A stretch of DNA of 64,000 nucleotides from Caulobacteraceae bacterium (lineage in GTDB: Bacteria; Pseudomonadota; Alphaproteobacteria; Caulobacterales; Caulobacteraceae). Shown one piece after another: positions 40,301-48,699 of the stretch. Where the stretch lies: contig JAIYCQ010000004.1 in assembly GCA_027487945.1 (NCBI GenBank), positions 1 through 64,000 on the forward strand, written 5' to 3'. A model generated the notes under the pieces. The model saw only the letters and a program-made list of their open reading frames with translations. It had not been told where the DNA came from and made no database searches. The first letter of the stretch is position 1, and the number at the start of each line of letters is the position of its first letter. The position numbers and the translations under genes are program-made.

Positions 40301-42514
40301 TCAGGCAGCGGCGGCCGGGGTCAGGCGAAGCGTGCTGTGCCGGTCCGCCGCAGCCTGGCGCAGGGAGTCGATCCCGGCCGCCGGCAGCGGTTGGCTGTAG
40401 AGATAGCCCTGGATCTCGGTGCAGCCCGCGGCGGCCAGCCGCCGGCGCTGGTCCTCGGTCTCGACCCCTTCGGCGAGAACCGAAAGGCCCAGCGCCCGGG
40501 CGAGGCGGATGATGGCGCTGACCATGGCGTCGGCGGCCTCGTCGCTGCCGAGGTTGGCGACGAAGGACTGGTCGATCTTGATCTTGCTGATCGGAAACTG
40601 CTTGAGATAGCTCAGGTTCGAGTAGCCGGTGCCGAAGTCGTCCAGCGCCAGGCTGAAGCCGAGTTCGCGCAGGCGCTGAAGCGTGGCGTGGGTGTCGGGA
40701 TCGTCGCCCAGAAGCAGGCTTTCGGTGATCTCCAGCTCGAAGCGACGCGGGTCGACCCGCAGTTTCTTCACCAGCGCCGAGACGGTCGTCACGAAACCCG
40801 GAGTCCGCAGCTGGATCGCCGAGACGTTCACCGCGACCTTGATGCCCTTCCAGCGACGGCTGTCCTCGAACGCGCGCGCCAGGGTGAACAGGCCGAGTTC
40901 GCCGATCAGCCCGCATTCCTCGGCCATCGCAACGAAGTAGGCCGGGGAGATGAAGCCGCGCTGCGGATGGCGCCAGCGGACCAAGGCCTCGACGCCGGTC
41001 ATCACGCCCTTGGCCTTGACCTGGGGCTGGTAGACCATCTCCAGTTCGCCCTTCGCGAGCGCCGCACGCAGATCAGCCTCCAGAGCCCGGCGGGTCTTCA
41101 CGGCGGCGTCCATCTCGATCTCGAAGAACCCGTAGGCGCTGCCCAGGTTGTTCGCCCGGGTGCGGCTCAGGGCAAGGTCGGCCTGCCGCAGCGCTTCGCC
41201 GGCGTCCATCGCGCCGTCGGTCACGACCGTGATGCCGATCGAAACGTCGAAGAAGGCCTCGCTGATGTCGAGGTCAAAGGCGCCCTGCATCACCTCGAGG
41301 AGGCGGCTGGCGAACGCAGCGGCCTGGCTGGCGCCGGCGTTGGGTTGCACGATTGCGAACTCGTCCGGTCCGATGCGCGCGCAGGTGTCCACCGCCCTGA
41401 CCTGAAGCGCCAGCCGACGCCCCACCTCCCGGATGAGCTGGTCGCACATATGGTGGCCGTAGTGGTCGCTGAAGGCCTTGAACCGCCTCAGGTCGATGCT
41501 CAACACGGCGAAGGTGGCGTTCGGATCGCGCCGCAGATGCTCCAGCGCCTGGTCGAGGCGCTCCAGCAGTCGCATCCGGTTCGGCAGGCCCGTCAGGGTA
41601 TCGAAGTAGGCCAGCTGCGTTGCGCGCGCCTCGCTGGCGACGAGTCCCTGCGCCATCGCGCTTGCGCGGCGGTCGAGCAGGAGGGCGAGAAGCGTCAGGG
41701 CGGACAGCGCGCCGACGAGTGGAATGCCGACCCTGCCGATCAGGTCGCTGCCGGGGGTCTGCGGGTTCCAGTCGATGGTGGCGACCGATTCGCCGACGAC
41801 GGACGGAAGCGTAACGTGGGCCTGGTCGATCTCCGGCCGAGAGTCCCCGTTGTGGACATGCAGGCCGCGCAGGAGGAAGCGGCGGCCAATCCCCTCGATG
41901 AAGGCCTCATCGACGGGCAGGGCGGTCACGAGGATCGGAGCGCGCCCCTCCGACAGTCTGGCGTGGCCGAAGTCGGGCTGAACCAGCGTCGCCGACAGGA
42001 TGACGATGCGCTCGTTCACGCTGGCGAAGGTGCTGACCTGGATATAGTCGGTCAGGGTGTCGACGGCCGCCGCCCGGGTCGCCTCACGCGCCCGCACCAC
42101 GGTCACCAGCGGCGCGGCGGCGGCGGCATAGGGACCATAGGCCTCGACGACGCTCCCCGCCGACTCCGTTGAGGCAAAGCGAGGGCGGTCGGCGGCGTCG
42201 ATGACGAAGATCGCGTCAAAGTCCGCCGTCGCCGTCAGGAACGCGCCGATGTTCTCGCGCGCCCAGCCGGCGTCGAAGTCATTGTCCAGATGGCGCACCG
42301 CATCGTCCCAGATCGCCTGGGGGATCACCCGACGACCGACCTCGGACACGACGCCGTCAAGACCGTTGGCGACGATGGCTTCCTCGCGCTCGCGGGCTAC
42401 GGTGTCGAAGTGCAGGGCGACGCTGTAGATCAGACCGCAAAGCGCCCCGAGGAGGATGATGGCCAGCGTGGCCAGCGGCCAGAATCGGTCGTTCCTGCCC
42501 TGTGCGCGTTGCAT
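40301..42514 (-). CDS. CHASE4-GGDEF-EAL membrane protein
   Basis: 737 residues. TM1 (WPLATLAIILLGALCGLIYSVAL) and TM2 near residue 265 (LVGALSALTLLALLL) enclose a periplasmic CHASE4-type sensor (AIWDDAVRHLDNDFDAGWA). The GGDEF domain is degenerate at the active loop (RIGPDEFAIVQ), so it likely makes no c-di-GMP. The EAL domain is complete: GVEALVRWRHP, NVSAIQL, ELEITES, LDDFGTGYS, KIDQSFV, EGVET and the final QGYLYSQPLP. It should be a c-di-GMP phosphodiesterase controlled by an external signal. Confidence 0.92.
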   Translation of the reverse strand: MQRAQGRNDRFWPLATLAIILLGALCGLIYSVALHFDTVAREREEAIVANGLDGVVSEVGRRVIPQAIWDDAVRHLDNDFDAGWARENIGAFLTATADFDAIFVIDAADRPRFASTESAGSVVEAYGPYAAAAAPLVTVVRAREATRAAAVDTLTDYIQVSTFASVNERIVILSATLVQPDFGHARLSEGRAPILVTALPVDEAFIEGIGRRFLLRGLHVHNGDSRPEIDQAHVTLPSVVGESVATIDWNPQTPGSDLIGRVGIPLVGALSALTLLALLLDRRASAMAQGLVASEARATQLAYFDTLTGLPNRMRLLERLDQALEHLRRDPNATFAVLSIDLRRFKAFSDHYGHHMCDQLIREVGRRLALQVRAVDTCARIGPDEFAIVQPNAGASQAAAFASRLLEVMQGAFDLDISEAFFDVSIGITVVTDGAMDAGEALRQADLALSRTRANNLGSAYGFFEIEMDAAVKTRRALEADLRAALAKGELEMVYQPQVKAKGVMTGVEALVRWRHPQRGFISPAYFVAMAEECGLIGELGLFTLARAFEDSRRWKGIKVAVNVSAIQLRTPGFVTTVSALVKKLRVDPRRFELEITESLLLGDDPDTHATLQRLRELGFSLALDDFGTGYSNLSYLKQFPISKIKIDQSFVANLGSDEAADAMVSAIIRLARALGLSVLAEGVETEDQRRRLAAAGCTEIQGYLYSQPLPAAGIDSLRQAAADRHSTLRLTPAAAA

Positions 42515-42718
42515 CCCCGGCGCCCTCGTTCTACGTCCTCCAGCGCTTTTCGCGCATCAGTACTAATGGGCTGCAAACATTCCGACGATTTCGGGGAGAT
42601 CAGGCGGTTCATCTGCTGCCAGATACAAGCAGACGCCCAGGAAGTACCCGTATCGGGTTGAATCGCTGACCTTGAAGTCTTCGCTGAGGTCCAGGTCTGG
42701 TCTCGTCCAGATACGGCA

Positions 42719-42749
42719 GCGCCCCCGGAGCGGGAGTCTCCGGGGGCGC
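42719..42749 (-). terminator. 12-bp perfect hairpin after rcnB-like gene
   Basis: GCGCCCCCGGAG (42719-42730) pairs fully with CTCCGGGGGCGC (42738-42749), loop CGGGAGT. It follows the stop of the RcnB-like gene. There is no T tract on the minus strand, so it may act with Rho or protect the 3' end. Confidence 0.55.
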
Positions 42750-42778
42750 GCCGTACGGCCTGTGTGTTCCGTGGGGGG

Positions 42779-43285
42779 CTACTGGAACAGGCCGAAGAGG
42801 ACCGACGCGATGACGCCGGTCGCGATCGCGGTCAGGACCACGTCGTCACCGACGCGGCGGTATTCATAGCCGCGGGGCGGGGCCGCCAGGTGGTAGGCCC
42901 GGTAGTCGACGGCGTAGGCGCGGCCACGGTAGGCGGCGGGCAGACGCTCGCCCCGGCGCCAGTCACGGGCGTAGTAGCCGCGCGGGTGATAGTAGCGGCC
43001 GCCGTCGTAGCGACGCTCGGCGCGGCGCTCGTAGCGGCTCTCACGGCGATCGTCCCGCCGGTCGTAGCGGTCGTCGCGGCGATCCTCCCGCACGTCGCGG
43101 CGGTCGTCACGACGATCATCGCGGACTTCGCGCCGGTCGTAGCGGTCGTAGCGGTCGTAGCGTTGTTCCGCACGGGGGGCGTCGCGATCGTCGCGGTCCT
43201 GCGGACGGCCGTAGGACTGGGCGCTGGCGGCGCCGGCGCCGGCCAGCACGCTGAGGGCGATGGCCGCGGTCAGAAGCTTCTTCAT
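42779..43285 (-). CDS. RcnB family periplasmic protein
   Basis: 168 residues. Signal MKKLLTAAIALSVLAGAGAA. The middle is a run of Asp/Arg/Tyr repeats (units such as RYDRYD, RRDDRRD, DDRYDRR) of about 55 residues. The conserved C-terminal RcnB block reads AYRGRAYAVDYRAYHLAAPPRG then YEYRRVGDDVVLTAIATGVI (landmarks). RcnB proteins act in metal (Ni/Co) homeostasis in enterics; alphaproteobacterial members are mostly uncharacterised. ATG 43285 is behind GGAGAGCC. Confidence 0.88.
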   Translation of the reverse strand: MKKLLTAAIALSVLAGAGAASAQSYGRPQDRDDRDAPRAEQRYDRYDRYDRREVRDDRRDDRRDVREDRRDDRYDRRDDRRESRYERRAERRYDGGRYYHPRGYYARDWRRGERLPAAYRGRAYAVDYRAYHLAAPPRGYEYRRVGDDVVLTAIATGVIASVLFGLFQ

Positions 43286-43406
43286 GGAGGCTCTCCTGGG
43301 CGGCGGCCCCACCGGACAATCCCGTGAACGCCGTCGTTGGAGGGGTTATGCGCCGCACCCCTTGAGCCCAATCTGAACCGGGCTGCTCACCTCCCGTTCA
43401 TCCGCT

Positions 43407-43859
43407 TCAACCGCCGATCACGCAGCCACTCAACGCCACGACCACCACCGACAGGGCGGCGATGGCCAGGCCGTCCGATGTCGCCACAGGGGCGGGGGCT
43501 CCGCCTTCCTGCCAGGCGAGATGACGTTCCCGGGCGATCAGGAACAGCGGCAGGGTGACGCTGATCGCGAGCACGAAACCCAGGGCGACATAGGCCCAGA
43601 CAAACCGGATGCCGAGCCGCCGCGCCTCGAGGACCATGAAGGTCATGGCCGCCAGCGACAGCAGCAACACCTCGATCGTCACGGTTCGCGAGGCCCGGTT
43701 GGCCTGGGTGTCGGTGATGAAGCGGACCACGGCGGCGGCGAAGTCGGAGACGCCGGCCACGGAGCCGAAATGCCCGAGGACCTCGACCCAGACCGCGATG
43801 AAGGCGACCGTGGCGATCAGCCCGTAGAACAGACAAAGATACTGACGGTTGCGGGCCAT
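43407..43859 (-). CDS. DUF2834 membrane protein
   Basis: 150 residues with four TM segments: YLCLFYGLIATVAFIAVWV, VTIEVLLLSLAAMTFMVL, FVWAYVALGFVLAISVTLPLFL and LAIAALSVVVVALSGCVIGG. The second half of the first loop (DFAAAVVRFITDTQANRASRTV) is family-like. Function unknown. It is divergent from the TetR gene at 43995, whose operator-like repeat lies in the gap, so it is a likely target. Confidence 0.82.
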   Translation of the reverse strand: MARNRQYLCLFYGLIATVAFIAVWVEVLGHFGSVAGVSDFAAAVVRFITDTQANRASRTVTIEVLLLSLAAMTFMVLEARRLGIRFVWAYVALGFVLAISVTLPLFLIARERHLAWQEGGAPAPVATSDGLAIAALSVVVVALSGCVIGG

Positions 43860-43964
43860 AGGCTCCGGTCCTTGGGGCGGTCTGGCACAGGGCGGCGCGG
43901 ATCGCATCCCCCGGGATCCGGCTGCGTTTACATTGTGGCGCTCGGTAAGTAGCCTGTCGGTGTT

Positions 43965-43980
43965 GACGCTGTCCAGCGTC
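43965..43980. promoter_or_regulatory. Inverted repeat before TetR gene
   Basis: GACGCTG-TC-CAGCGTC, 7-base perfect arms with a 2-base centre, 15 bases before the TetR ATG and overlapping TTGACG. Typical size and place for a TetR-family operator controlling the divergent genes. Confidence 0.6.
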
Positions 43981-43994
43981 GAAAGGAGTCCGCC

Positions 43995-44618
43995 ATGCCG
44001 CGCCGGTCCGCCTCGGACGCCGCCCTCACGCGCGAAGCGATCGCGGCGGCGGCCCGGGCGGCCTTCGCGGCGGACGGCTATGCCGCGGCCTCCACCGCCC
44101 GGATCGCGCGCGACGCCGGGGTCAGCGAAGGGGCGCTGTTTCACCACTTTCCGACCAAGGCGGCGCTGTTCCGCGAGGTGTTCGTGGCCCTGGAGTCGGA
44201 GTTGGACGCCCATGTCCGCGCCGTCTCGCGGGACGGGGCGCCGTTGGACGCCTTCCTTGCCGGCTGCCGCGCCTCGATGCAGTTCGGAGCCCGGCCCGAC
44301 TACCAGCGGATCGTCCTGGTCGACGGCCCGACCGTGCTGGGCGACGCCGAATGGCGCAAGGTCGACGCCCAGCTGGGGCTGGCCACCGTCGCCCGGGGAC
44401 TGCGCAATCTCGCCGGCCGCGACAACCTCTCGGCGGAGTCGGCGCGGCCGCTGTCCGTCCTGGTCATGGGGGCGATCAACGAGGTGATCTTCGCCCTGGC
44501 GCGCAAGGAACAGGGCGTCGAGATCGAGGCCTGCCTCGAGGCGCTGGCCCGGATGCTGTCCCCCTGGATGGATGGCCAGGGGGACACCCCCGTTAAAGCG
44601 GAAGGGTCTTCCGCGTAA
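43995..44618 (+). CDS. TetR/AcrR family regulator
   Basis: 207 residues. The HTH is in the first 60 residues: IAAAARAAFAADGYAAASTARIARDAGVSEGALFHHFPTKAALF (landmark). The ligand domain has TetR_C-like SMQFGARPDYQRIVLVDGPTVLGDAEW and ends MLSPWMDG. It overlaps the 3' end of the convergent MATE gene by 26 bases. Probably controls the divergent DUF2834 gene and itself. Confidence 0.9.
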   Translation: MPRRSASDAALTREAIAAAARAAFAADGYAAASTARIARDAGVSEGALFHHFPTKAALFREVFVALESELDAHVRAVSRDGAPLDAFLAGCRASMQFGARPDYQRIVLVDGPTVLGDAEWRKVDAQLGLATVARGLRNLAGRDNLSAESARPLSVLVMGAINEVIFALARKEQGVEIEACLEALARMLSPWMDGQGDTPVKAEGSSA

Positions 44619-46023
44619 GCATGTGGAAGCGCAGGCACATCGCCGTCGCCGCCACCGCCAGGCCGAAGGCCAGGCCGATCCACACGCCCAGGCCCTCCAT
44701 CCCGAAGTGGACCCCCAGCAGGATGCAGACCGGCGCCCCAGCCAGCCAGTAGGCGCCGCCGGCCAGCAGCATCGGCATCCGGGCGTCCTTCAGCCCCCGC
44801 AGCGCCATGGCCCCGACCACCTGCAGGGCGTCGACAAGCTGGAACGCCGCCGCCACCTTCAGGAACAGCGCCGCCAGGGCGATGACCTCCAGGCTCTGCG
44901 CGTCCCGGCCGGCGATGTAGAGGCCGGCGATCCACTCGCCGTTCAGGAACATCAGCACCCCGAACAGACTGATCAGCCCGGCTCCGACCACCATGGCGGT
45001 GAACCCGGCCCGCCGCGCCCCCTCGCGATCGCCCGCCCCGGCGAACCGTCCGACCCGCACCGTCGCGGCCATGGCCACCCCCAGCGGGATCATGAAGGTC
45101 ACCGAGGCGAAGTTGAGCGCGACCTGGTGCGCGGCCAGCGGCGCGCCCCCGAAGGTGCCCACCACCAGGGTCATGGCGTTGAACAGCATGGCCTCGAACA
45201 GGATGGTGACCCCGATCGGGATGCCCAGCACCATGATCTCGCGCAGCTTGCGGATCACCGGCCGGTGAAAGCGCCGCAGGATGCGGAACGCCCGCAACGT
45301 CGGCGTCATCCAGACCACGACCACCATGGCCAGGAAGGACCAGACCGCCGACAGCGAGGTCGCCAGGCCCGCCCCGACCAGGCCGAGCCTGGGCAGTCCC
45401 AGCTCGCCGAAGATCAGCGCCCAGGCCAGCACGCCGTTGATCAGGATCGACGACAGCATGACCCACAGGGCGGCGTTCGGCCGGTTGAGAGCCGTGGCGA
45501 AGTTGCGCAGCACCTGGAAGCCGAACGAGAAGGGCAGGCCGAGGCAGAGCATGGCGGTGAACTGCCCTGCGCCCTGCGCCAGCATCGGATCCTGGCCCAG
45601 GTGGTCGAGGATCCAGCGGCTGGCCAGCAGGATCGGCATCAGCGGGATCGACAGCAGGATGGCGCTCCACAGGCCCATACGGACGACGTGGCGCACGCCC
45701 GCCTTCTCCTTCGGCCGGGCCCCGATCATCTGGGCGATCATCGGCGAGACGGCTGACGCCGGGCCGCTGCCGATCAGCCAGCAGAAATAGTAGACGGTGT
45801 TGCCGATGGCCGCGGCGGCCAGCGCCTGGGTCGACAGCCGGCCCAGCAGCACCACGTCCGTGGCCAGGACCGCCATCTGGGCCAGCTGGGTGAAGATCAG
45901 CGGGCCGGACAGGGTCAGCAGTTCGCGCGCCTCCACGATGAAGCGGTCGCGGCGCGCGCGATACTCCGTGCCGGGGGCGGGGGCCGCGTCCAGGGCGGCG
46001 GAAGGGTTCATCTCGTCGATCAT
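44593..46023 (-). CDS. MATE family efflux transporter
   Basis: 476 residues with twelve TM segments in two homologous halves (TM1 LLTLSGPLIFTQLAQMAVLATDVVLLG as landmark; ILVLGIPIGV-like MVLGIPIGVTILFEAMLFN in the second half). It exports cationic drugs or dyes with Na+ or H+ antiport. ATG 46023 is preferred; ATG 46011 is possible, and an upstream in-frame ATG at 46089 would translate the terminator hairpin. Upstream is a 240-base leader with a short ORF and an intrinsic terminator in the same direction; a TetR gene lies before that. Regulated expression by attenuation is likely. Confidence 0.92.
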   Translation of the reverse strand: MIDEMNPSAALDAAPAPGTEYRARRDRFIVEARELLTLSGPLIFTQLAQMAVLATDVVLLGRLSTQALAAAAIGNTVYYFCWLIGSGPASAVSPMIAQMIGARPKEKAGVRHVVRMGLWSAILLSIPLMPILLASRWILDHLGQDPMLAQGAGQFTAMLCLGLPFSFGFQVLRNFATALNRPNAALWVMLSSILINGVLAWALIFGELGLPRLGLVGAGLATSLSAVWSFLAMVVVVWMTPTLRAFRILRRFHRPVIRKLREIMVLGIPIGVTILFEAMLFNAMTLVVGTFGGAPLAAHQVALNFASVTFMIPLGVAMAATVRVGRFAGAGDREGARRAGFTAMVVGAGLISLFGVLMFLNGEWIAGLYIAGRDAQSLEVIALAALFLKVAAAFQLVDALQVVGAMALRGLKDARMPMLLAGGAYWLAGAPVCILLGVHFGMEGLGVWIGLAFGLAVAATAMCLRFHMLTRKTLPL

Positions 46024-46070
46024 CGATCGGACTTTCAAAGGGTCCGGGCCCGATGCGGGGAGGTGGAAAT

Positions 46071-46104
46071 GAAAAACCCTCCGGAGCATCAGGCTCGGGA
46101 GGGT
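46071..46104 (-). terminator. Intrinsic terminator inside the MATE leader (attenuator)
   Basis: On the minus strand the stem ACCCTCC/GGAGGGT (46104-46098 with 46082-46076), a G-G mismatch, then GAGC/GCTC around a 5-base loop, followed at once by TTTTT (46076-46072). It points toward the MATE gene that starts 49 bases later. A terminator here makes sense only as an attenuator or as the end of a separate leader RNA. Confidence 0.8.
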
Positions 46105-46131
46105 CGGAAGGCCTTGAACCCGCGGACGGTT

Positions 46132-46227
46132 CTAGGCGGCTTGTTCCTCGCGAGCAGGGTCGGCGCAACGACCGCCATCAACGGCGGACGGAAGCGTCCG
46201 GCAGTCAATGAAGGTGGCGACGGTCAT
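46132..46227 (-). CDS. Candidate leader peptide of the MATE gene (31 aa)
   Basis: A short ORF in the 5' leader: starts MTVATFIDCRTLP, middle SAVDGGRC, ends ADPAREEQAA, then TAG 28 bases before the terminator stem. No strong ribosome binding site is seen (only GAGCCCTC). GC use at third positions is high but so is the background. A second ORF in another frame (46178-46089, starts MAVVAPTLLARNK) runs into the terminator loop. Translation or stalling here could decide termination. Confidence 0.55.
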   Translation of the reverse strand: MTVATFIDCRTLPSAVDGGRCADPAREEQAA

Positions 46228-46275
46228 GGTTCGAGGGCTCGCGGAAACAGGTCCGTACGGACCGATGGTGCAGGC

Positions 46276-46304
46276 GAGGTACGCTCGCCAAACGCGGGTG
46301 TCAA
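46276..46304 (-). promoter_or_regulatory. Promoter for the MATE leader
   Basis: On the minus strand TTGACA (46304-46299), 17-base spacer, TACCTC (46281-46276). This predicts a transcript start near 46269, about 42 bases before the short leader ORF and about 246 before the MATE ATG. Confidence 0.55.
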
Positions 46305-46358
46305 TCCGGGGACTGCTGCCGTCGCTGGACGGTAGCTGTCCCGATGCTTCCTGTTCCC

Positions 46359-46994
46359 CTAACGCGGCAGGGTGAAGGTCTGGCCGCCGATCCAGGGGGC
46401 CGGTTTCGGGGCCGGGCCGGCCAGGGCCTCGAAGGCGGCGACGAAGTCCTCGTCCTTCAGCAGGCCGGGCGACTGGTAGCTGACGAACATCAGGCCGGTG
46501 ATCAGGGCGTCGAGCACGATCACAAACTGGCCGGCCGGCATCGGCATCTCACCGGGCGGCAGCAGGCGGGTGAAGCCCTCAGCCATGGCCTGGTAGCCGG
46601 AGGCCTGCTGCAGCGCGGTGCGGGCCTTGGCCTTGGCGTTGGTCAGAAGATAGAGTTGGAAGGCCGCCGCCCCCGCCGCCATCGGCGCCCGGCGACGGGC
46701 CTCCGCCGCCACGGCCAGGCCGAGGATCCGCATCTGGGTGCGGAACGACTCGCCGGGTCGGAAGTCGGCGCTGACCGGGCGAAGCTGGCTGTCGACCACG
46801 GCCAGGAACAGCTCCTCGCGGCTGCTGAAGTTGCCGTGGAAGGCGCCGCGGGTCATGCCGGCCCGGGCGCAGATCTCTTCGAGGGAGGCGCGGTCGAAGC
46901 CCTTCTCGGCGATGACCCCGGCCGCCGCCTCGATCAGGGCCGCGCGCGTTCGCTGCCGCTTGTCGCCCTTGGGCGCGCCCTTGCCGCCGGCCAT
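46359..46994 (-). CDS. TetR/AcrR family regulator
   Basis: 211 residues. HTH: ALIEAAAGVIAEKGFDRASLEEICARAGMTRGAFHGNFSSREELF (landmark) at residues 18-62. The C-terminal half is all-helical ligand domain (LYLLTNAKAKARTALQQASGY, VIVLDALITGLMF). It lies directly before the MATE gene on the same strand and has its own operator-like repeat at 47017-47033, so it may control itself and the pump. Confidence 0.92.
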   Translation of the reverse strand: MAGGKGAPKGDKRQRTRAALIEAAAGVIAEKGFDRASLEEICARAGMTRGAFHGNFSSREELFLAVVDSQLRPVSADFRPGESFRTQMRILGLAVAAEARRRAPMAAGAAAFQLYLLTNAKAKARTALQQASGYQAMAEGFTRLLPPGEMPMPAGQFVIVLDALITGLMFVSYQSPGLLKDEDFVAAFEALAGPAPKPAPWIGGQTFTLPR

Positions 46995-47016
46995 GTCTCA
47001 CCCCGTTTCATACTCT

Positions 47017-47033
47017 ATCGTATTTGATACGAT
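47017..47033. promoter_or_regulatory. TetR operator candidate
   Basis: ATCGTAT-TTG-ATACGAT, perfect 7-base arms with a 3-base centre, 23 bases before the start of the TetR gene. AT-rich in a GC-rich region and symmetric, as expected for autoregulation. Confidence 0.72.
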
Positions 47034-47241
47034 CGCGGATTAAATGCCAAGTCCGTTCGATGGGCAAAGAGCAATGGCGATCGCGGCGCGGCCGGAAACA
47101 GCGTCGATCGTGCTGCTGTCAACTCGGCAGCCTCTCCTGGCCGGAATTGATGGGATTTGTACCATGCCGCCCCCCTTTCAGATCATTCGGCTGTGGCGCC
47201 CGGCAGGTGAACTTGTTGCTGACGATACGGGGCTTGGGATC

Positions 47242-47775
47242 ATGACCTTGATGAGAAAGCCGCGACGACTGGCGGGCGTGATGGCGGCGGCGGCGCTGAC
47301 GGCGACGGCCGGGAGCGCGGCGGCCTATCCGCCAAAGGACGCGGACTGGACGGCGCTGGAGGCCAACGCCGGTGCGGTGATCGCCGCCTGGGACCAGATG
47401 GACTTCGTCGCCACCTACAACGCCACCGATATGTCCGACATGGGCGCCTTCCGCGCGACCATGAAGGCCAGGATGGCCGGGGTGAACGCCGCCTGCGCCC
47501 AGCTGCGGGACCAGATCGGCTCTGGCGGCCTGTTCGGGCCGGAGATGTGGACCCAGGGCTTCCGCCAGACCTGCTGGGCGCTGGCCACCTTCCAGAAGGA
47601 CTTCACCCCGAGCGGCGGGGACAAGCTGTGCGGCGAGGCCAAGGACGCCTTGAATTTCTTCAAGCAGTACAGGCCCGCGAAGTCGCCCGCCCGGTATCCG
47701 ATGGCCGGCGTCCATGTGAGTCGCTTCGCCGAGATCAATGAGACGCTGAAATCGACCGTTGGAAAATGCCGCTAG
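47242..47775 (+). CDS. Secreted protein of unknown function
   Basis: 177 residues from ATG 47242, preferred because it starts a signal peptide (MTLMRKPRRLAGVMAAAALT, cleaved near SAAAY). The mature part is helical with three cysteines (NAACAQLRDQ, FRQTCWALAT, KLCGEAK) plus a terminal Cys (GKCR), so two disulfides are possible. Family not recognised. Its stop overlaps the stop of the convergent XRE gene by 4 bases. Confidence 0.75.
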   Translation: MTLMRKPRRLAGVMAAAALTATAGSAAAYPPKDADWTALEANAGAVIAAWDQMDFVATYNATDMSDMGAFRATMKARMAGVNAACAQLRDQIGSGGLFGPEMWTQGFRQTCWALATFQKDFTPSGGDKLCGEAKDALNFFKQYRPAKSPARYPMAGVHVSRFAEINETLKSTVGKCR

Positions 47776-48587
47776 CCTGACAGGGCGGCGCCCATCGCGA
47801 CCATGGCCGCGCGCGTCTCGTCGTCGGCCGGAAACAGCAGCTCGAGCCGCAGGTCGCGGATGGTGACGTCCTCGCTGGTGCCGAACTGGGCGATCGTCGA
47901 GAGGAAGCTCAGGTCCTGCCCCGGCGCTCTTAACACCACCGGCGCCAGAGGTCGGCGTTGCAGGGTCGACGTCCGGTACGGATGGAGGATGGCGGCCGCC
48001 TGCAGGGCCTCCATCAGGTCGTGCAGGACCGCGTCGTCGCCGGCCTCGAGCGCCTCGAGCTGGATGCGGGCGGCCATCTCGGCCAGCACCTCGGGGTAGT
48101 TGGCGATGGCCACCGGCGCCAGCGGGCTGTCGGTCAGCATCCGGACCACGTTCATCGGCCCGACGCCGTCGTGCAGGGGCGTCAGCAGCGCCCGGGCCGT
48201 CGGGTTGGCGTCGAGTATCGTCCAGTGCCGGTCGCAGAGCAGGGCGGGGTAGGGGGAATGCCGGGCGATCATCTCGTCGAGCACGGCGCGGAACGGTCCC
48301 AGCGCCGCCGAGTCCAGCGGCGAGGCGGGAAACACCGGGGCGAAGCCGGCCGCCTGCAGCAGCGCGTTCTGCGACCCCAGCGGCAACAACAGGCCGTGGG
48401 CCAGCTGCAGCACCATCTCGCGGCTCGGCCGGGCGCGCCCGGACTCGAGAAAGGACAGGTGCCTGGCCGAGACGTCGCAGGTCAGGGCAAGGTCCAGCTG
48501 GCTCATCCGGCGGGCTGTCCGGGCCCGACGCAGGGCGGCGGCGAAAGGGCCCGTCTCCGGGCGGTCGAGGGTGTCGGACGCGCTCAT
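47772..48587 (-). CDS. XRE-type regulator with MmyB-like domain
   Basis: 271 residues. The N-terminal HTH is AALRRARTARRMSQLDLALTCDVSARHLSFLESGRARPSREMV (landmark), residues 15-60. The rest is the MmyB-like ligand domain (FRAVLDEMIARHSPYPALLCDRHWTILDAN as landmark, then NVVRMLTDSPLAPVAIANYPEV and RDLRLELLFPADDETRAAM). Such regulators often control a divergent short-chain dehydrogenase or membrane gene; here the divergent gene is the four-TM protein at 48700. Confidence 0.9.
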   Translation of the reverse strand: MSASDTLDRPETGPFAAALRRARTARRMSQLDLALTCDVSARHLSFLESGRARPSREMVLQLAHGLLLPLGSQNALLQAAGFAPVFPASPLDSAALGPFRAVLDEMIARHSPYPALLCDRHWTILDANPTARALLTPLHDGVGPMNVVRMLTDSPLAPVAIANYPEVLAEMAARIQLEALEAGDDAVLHDLMEALQAAAILHPYRTSTLQRRPLAPVVLRAPGQDLSFLSTIAQFGTSEDVTIRDLRLELLFPADDETRAAMVAMGAALSG

Positions 48588-48699
48588 GGCCGTCAGCGTC
48601 GCAGCGCCGCCCGATCCTGTCCATGACCCCCAAGGTAATTGCGACGCCTATGTCCCTCGACCACCGTGCGGCGTCTCACTGTGATGCCTGGAGGGTGGA

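Noticed and set aside
42646..42658. ACCCG-TAT-CGGGT palindrome upstream of the EAL gene
   Set aside because: Short, single, over 130 bases from the start; could be chance in GC-rich DNA.
46023..46089. Longer MATE start at 46089
   Set aside because: Would translate the terminator stem and its T run as MLRRVFHF, with no family match; ATG 46023 or 46011 fits MATE proteins.
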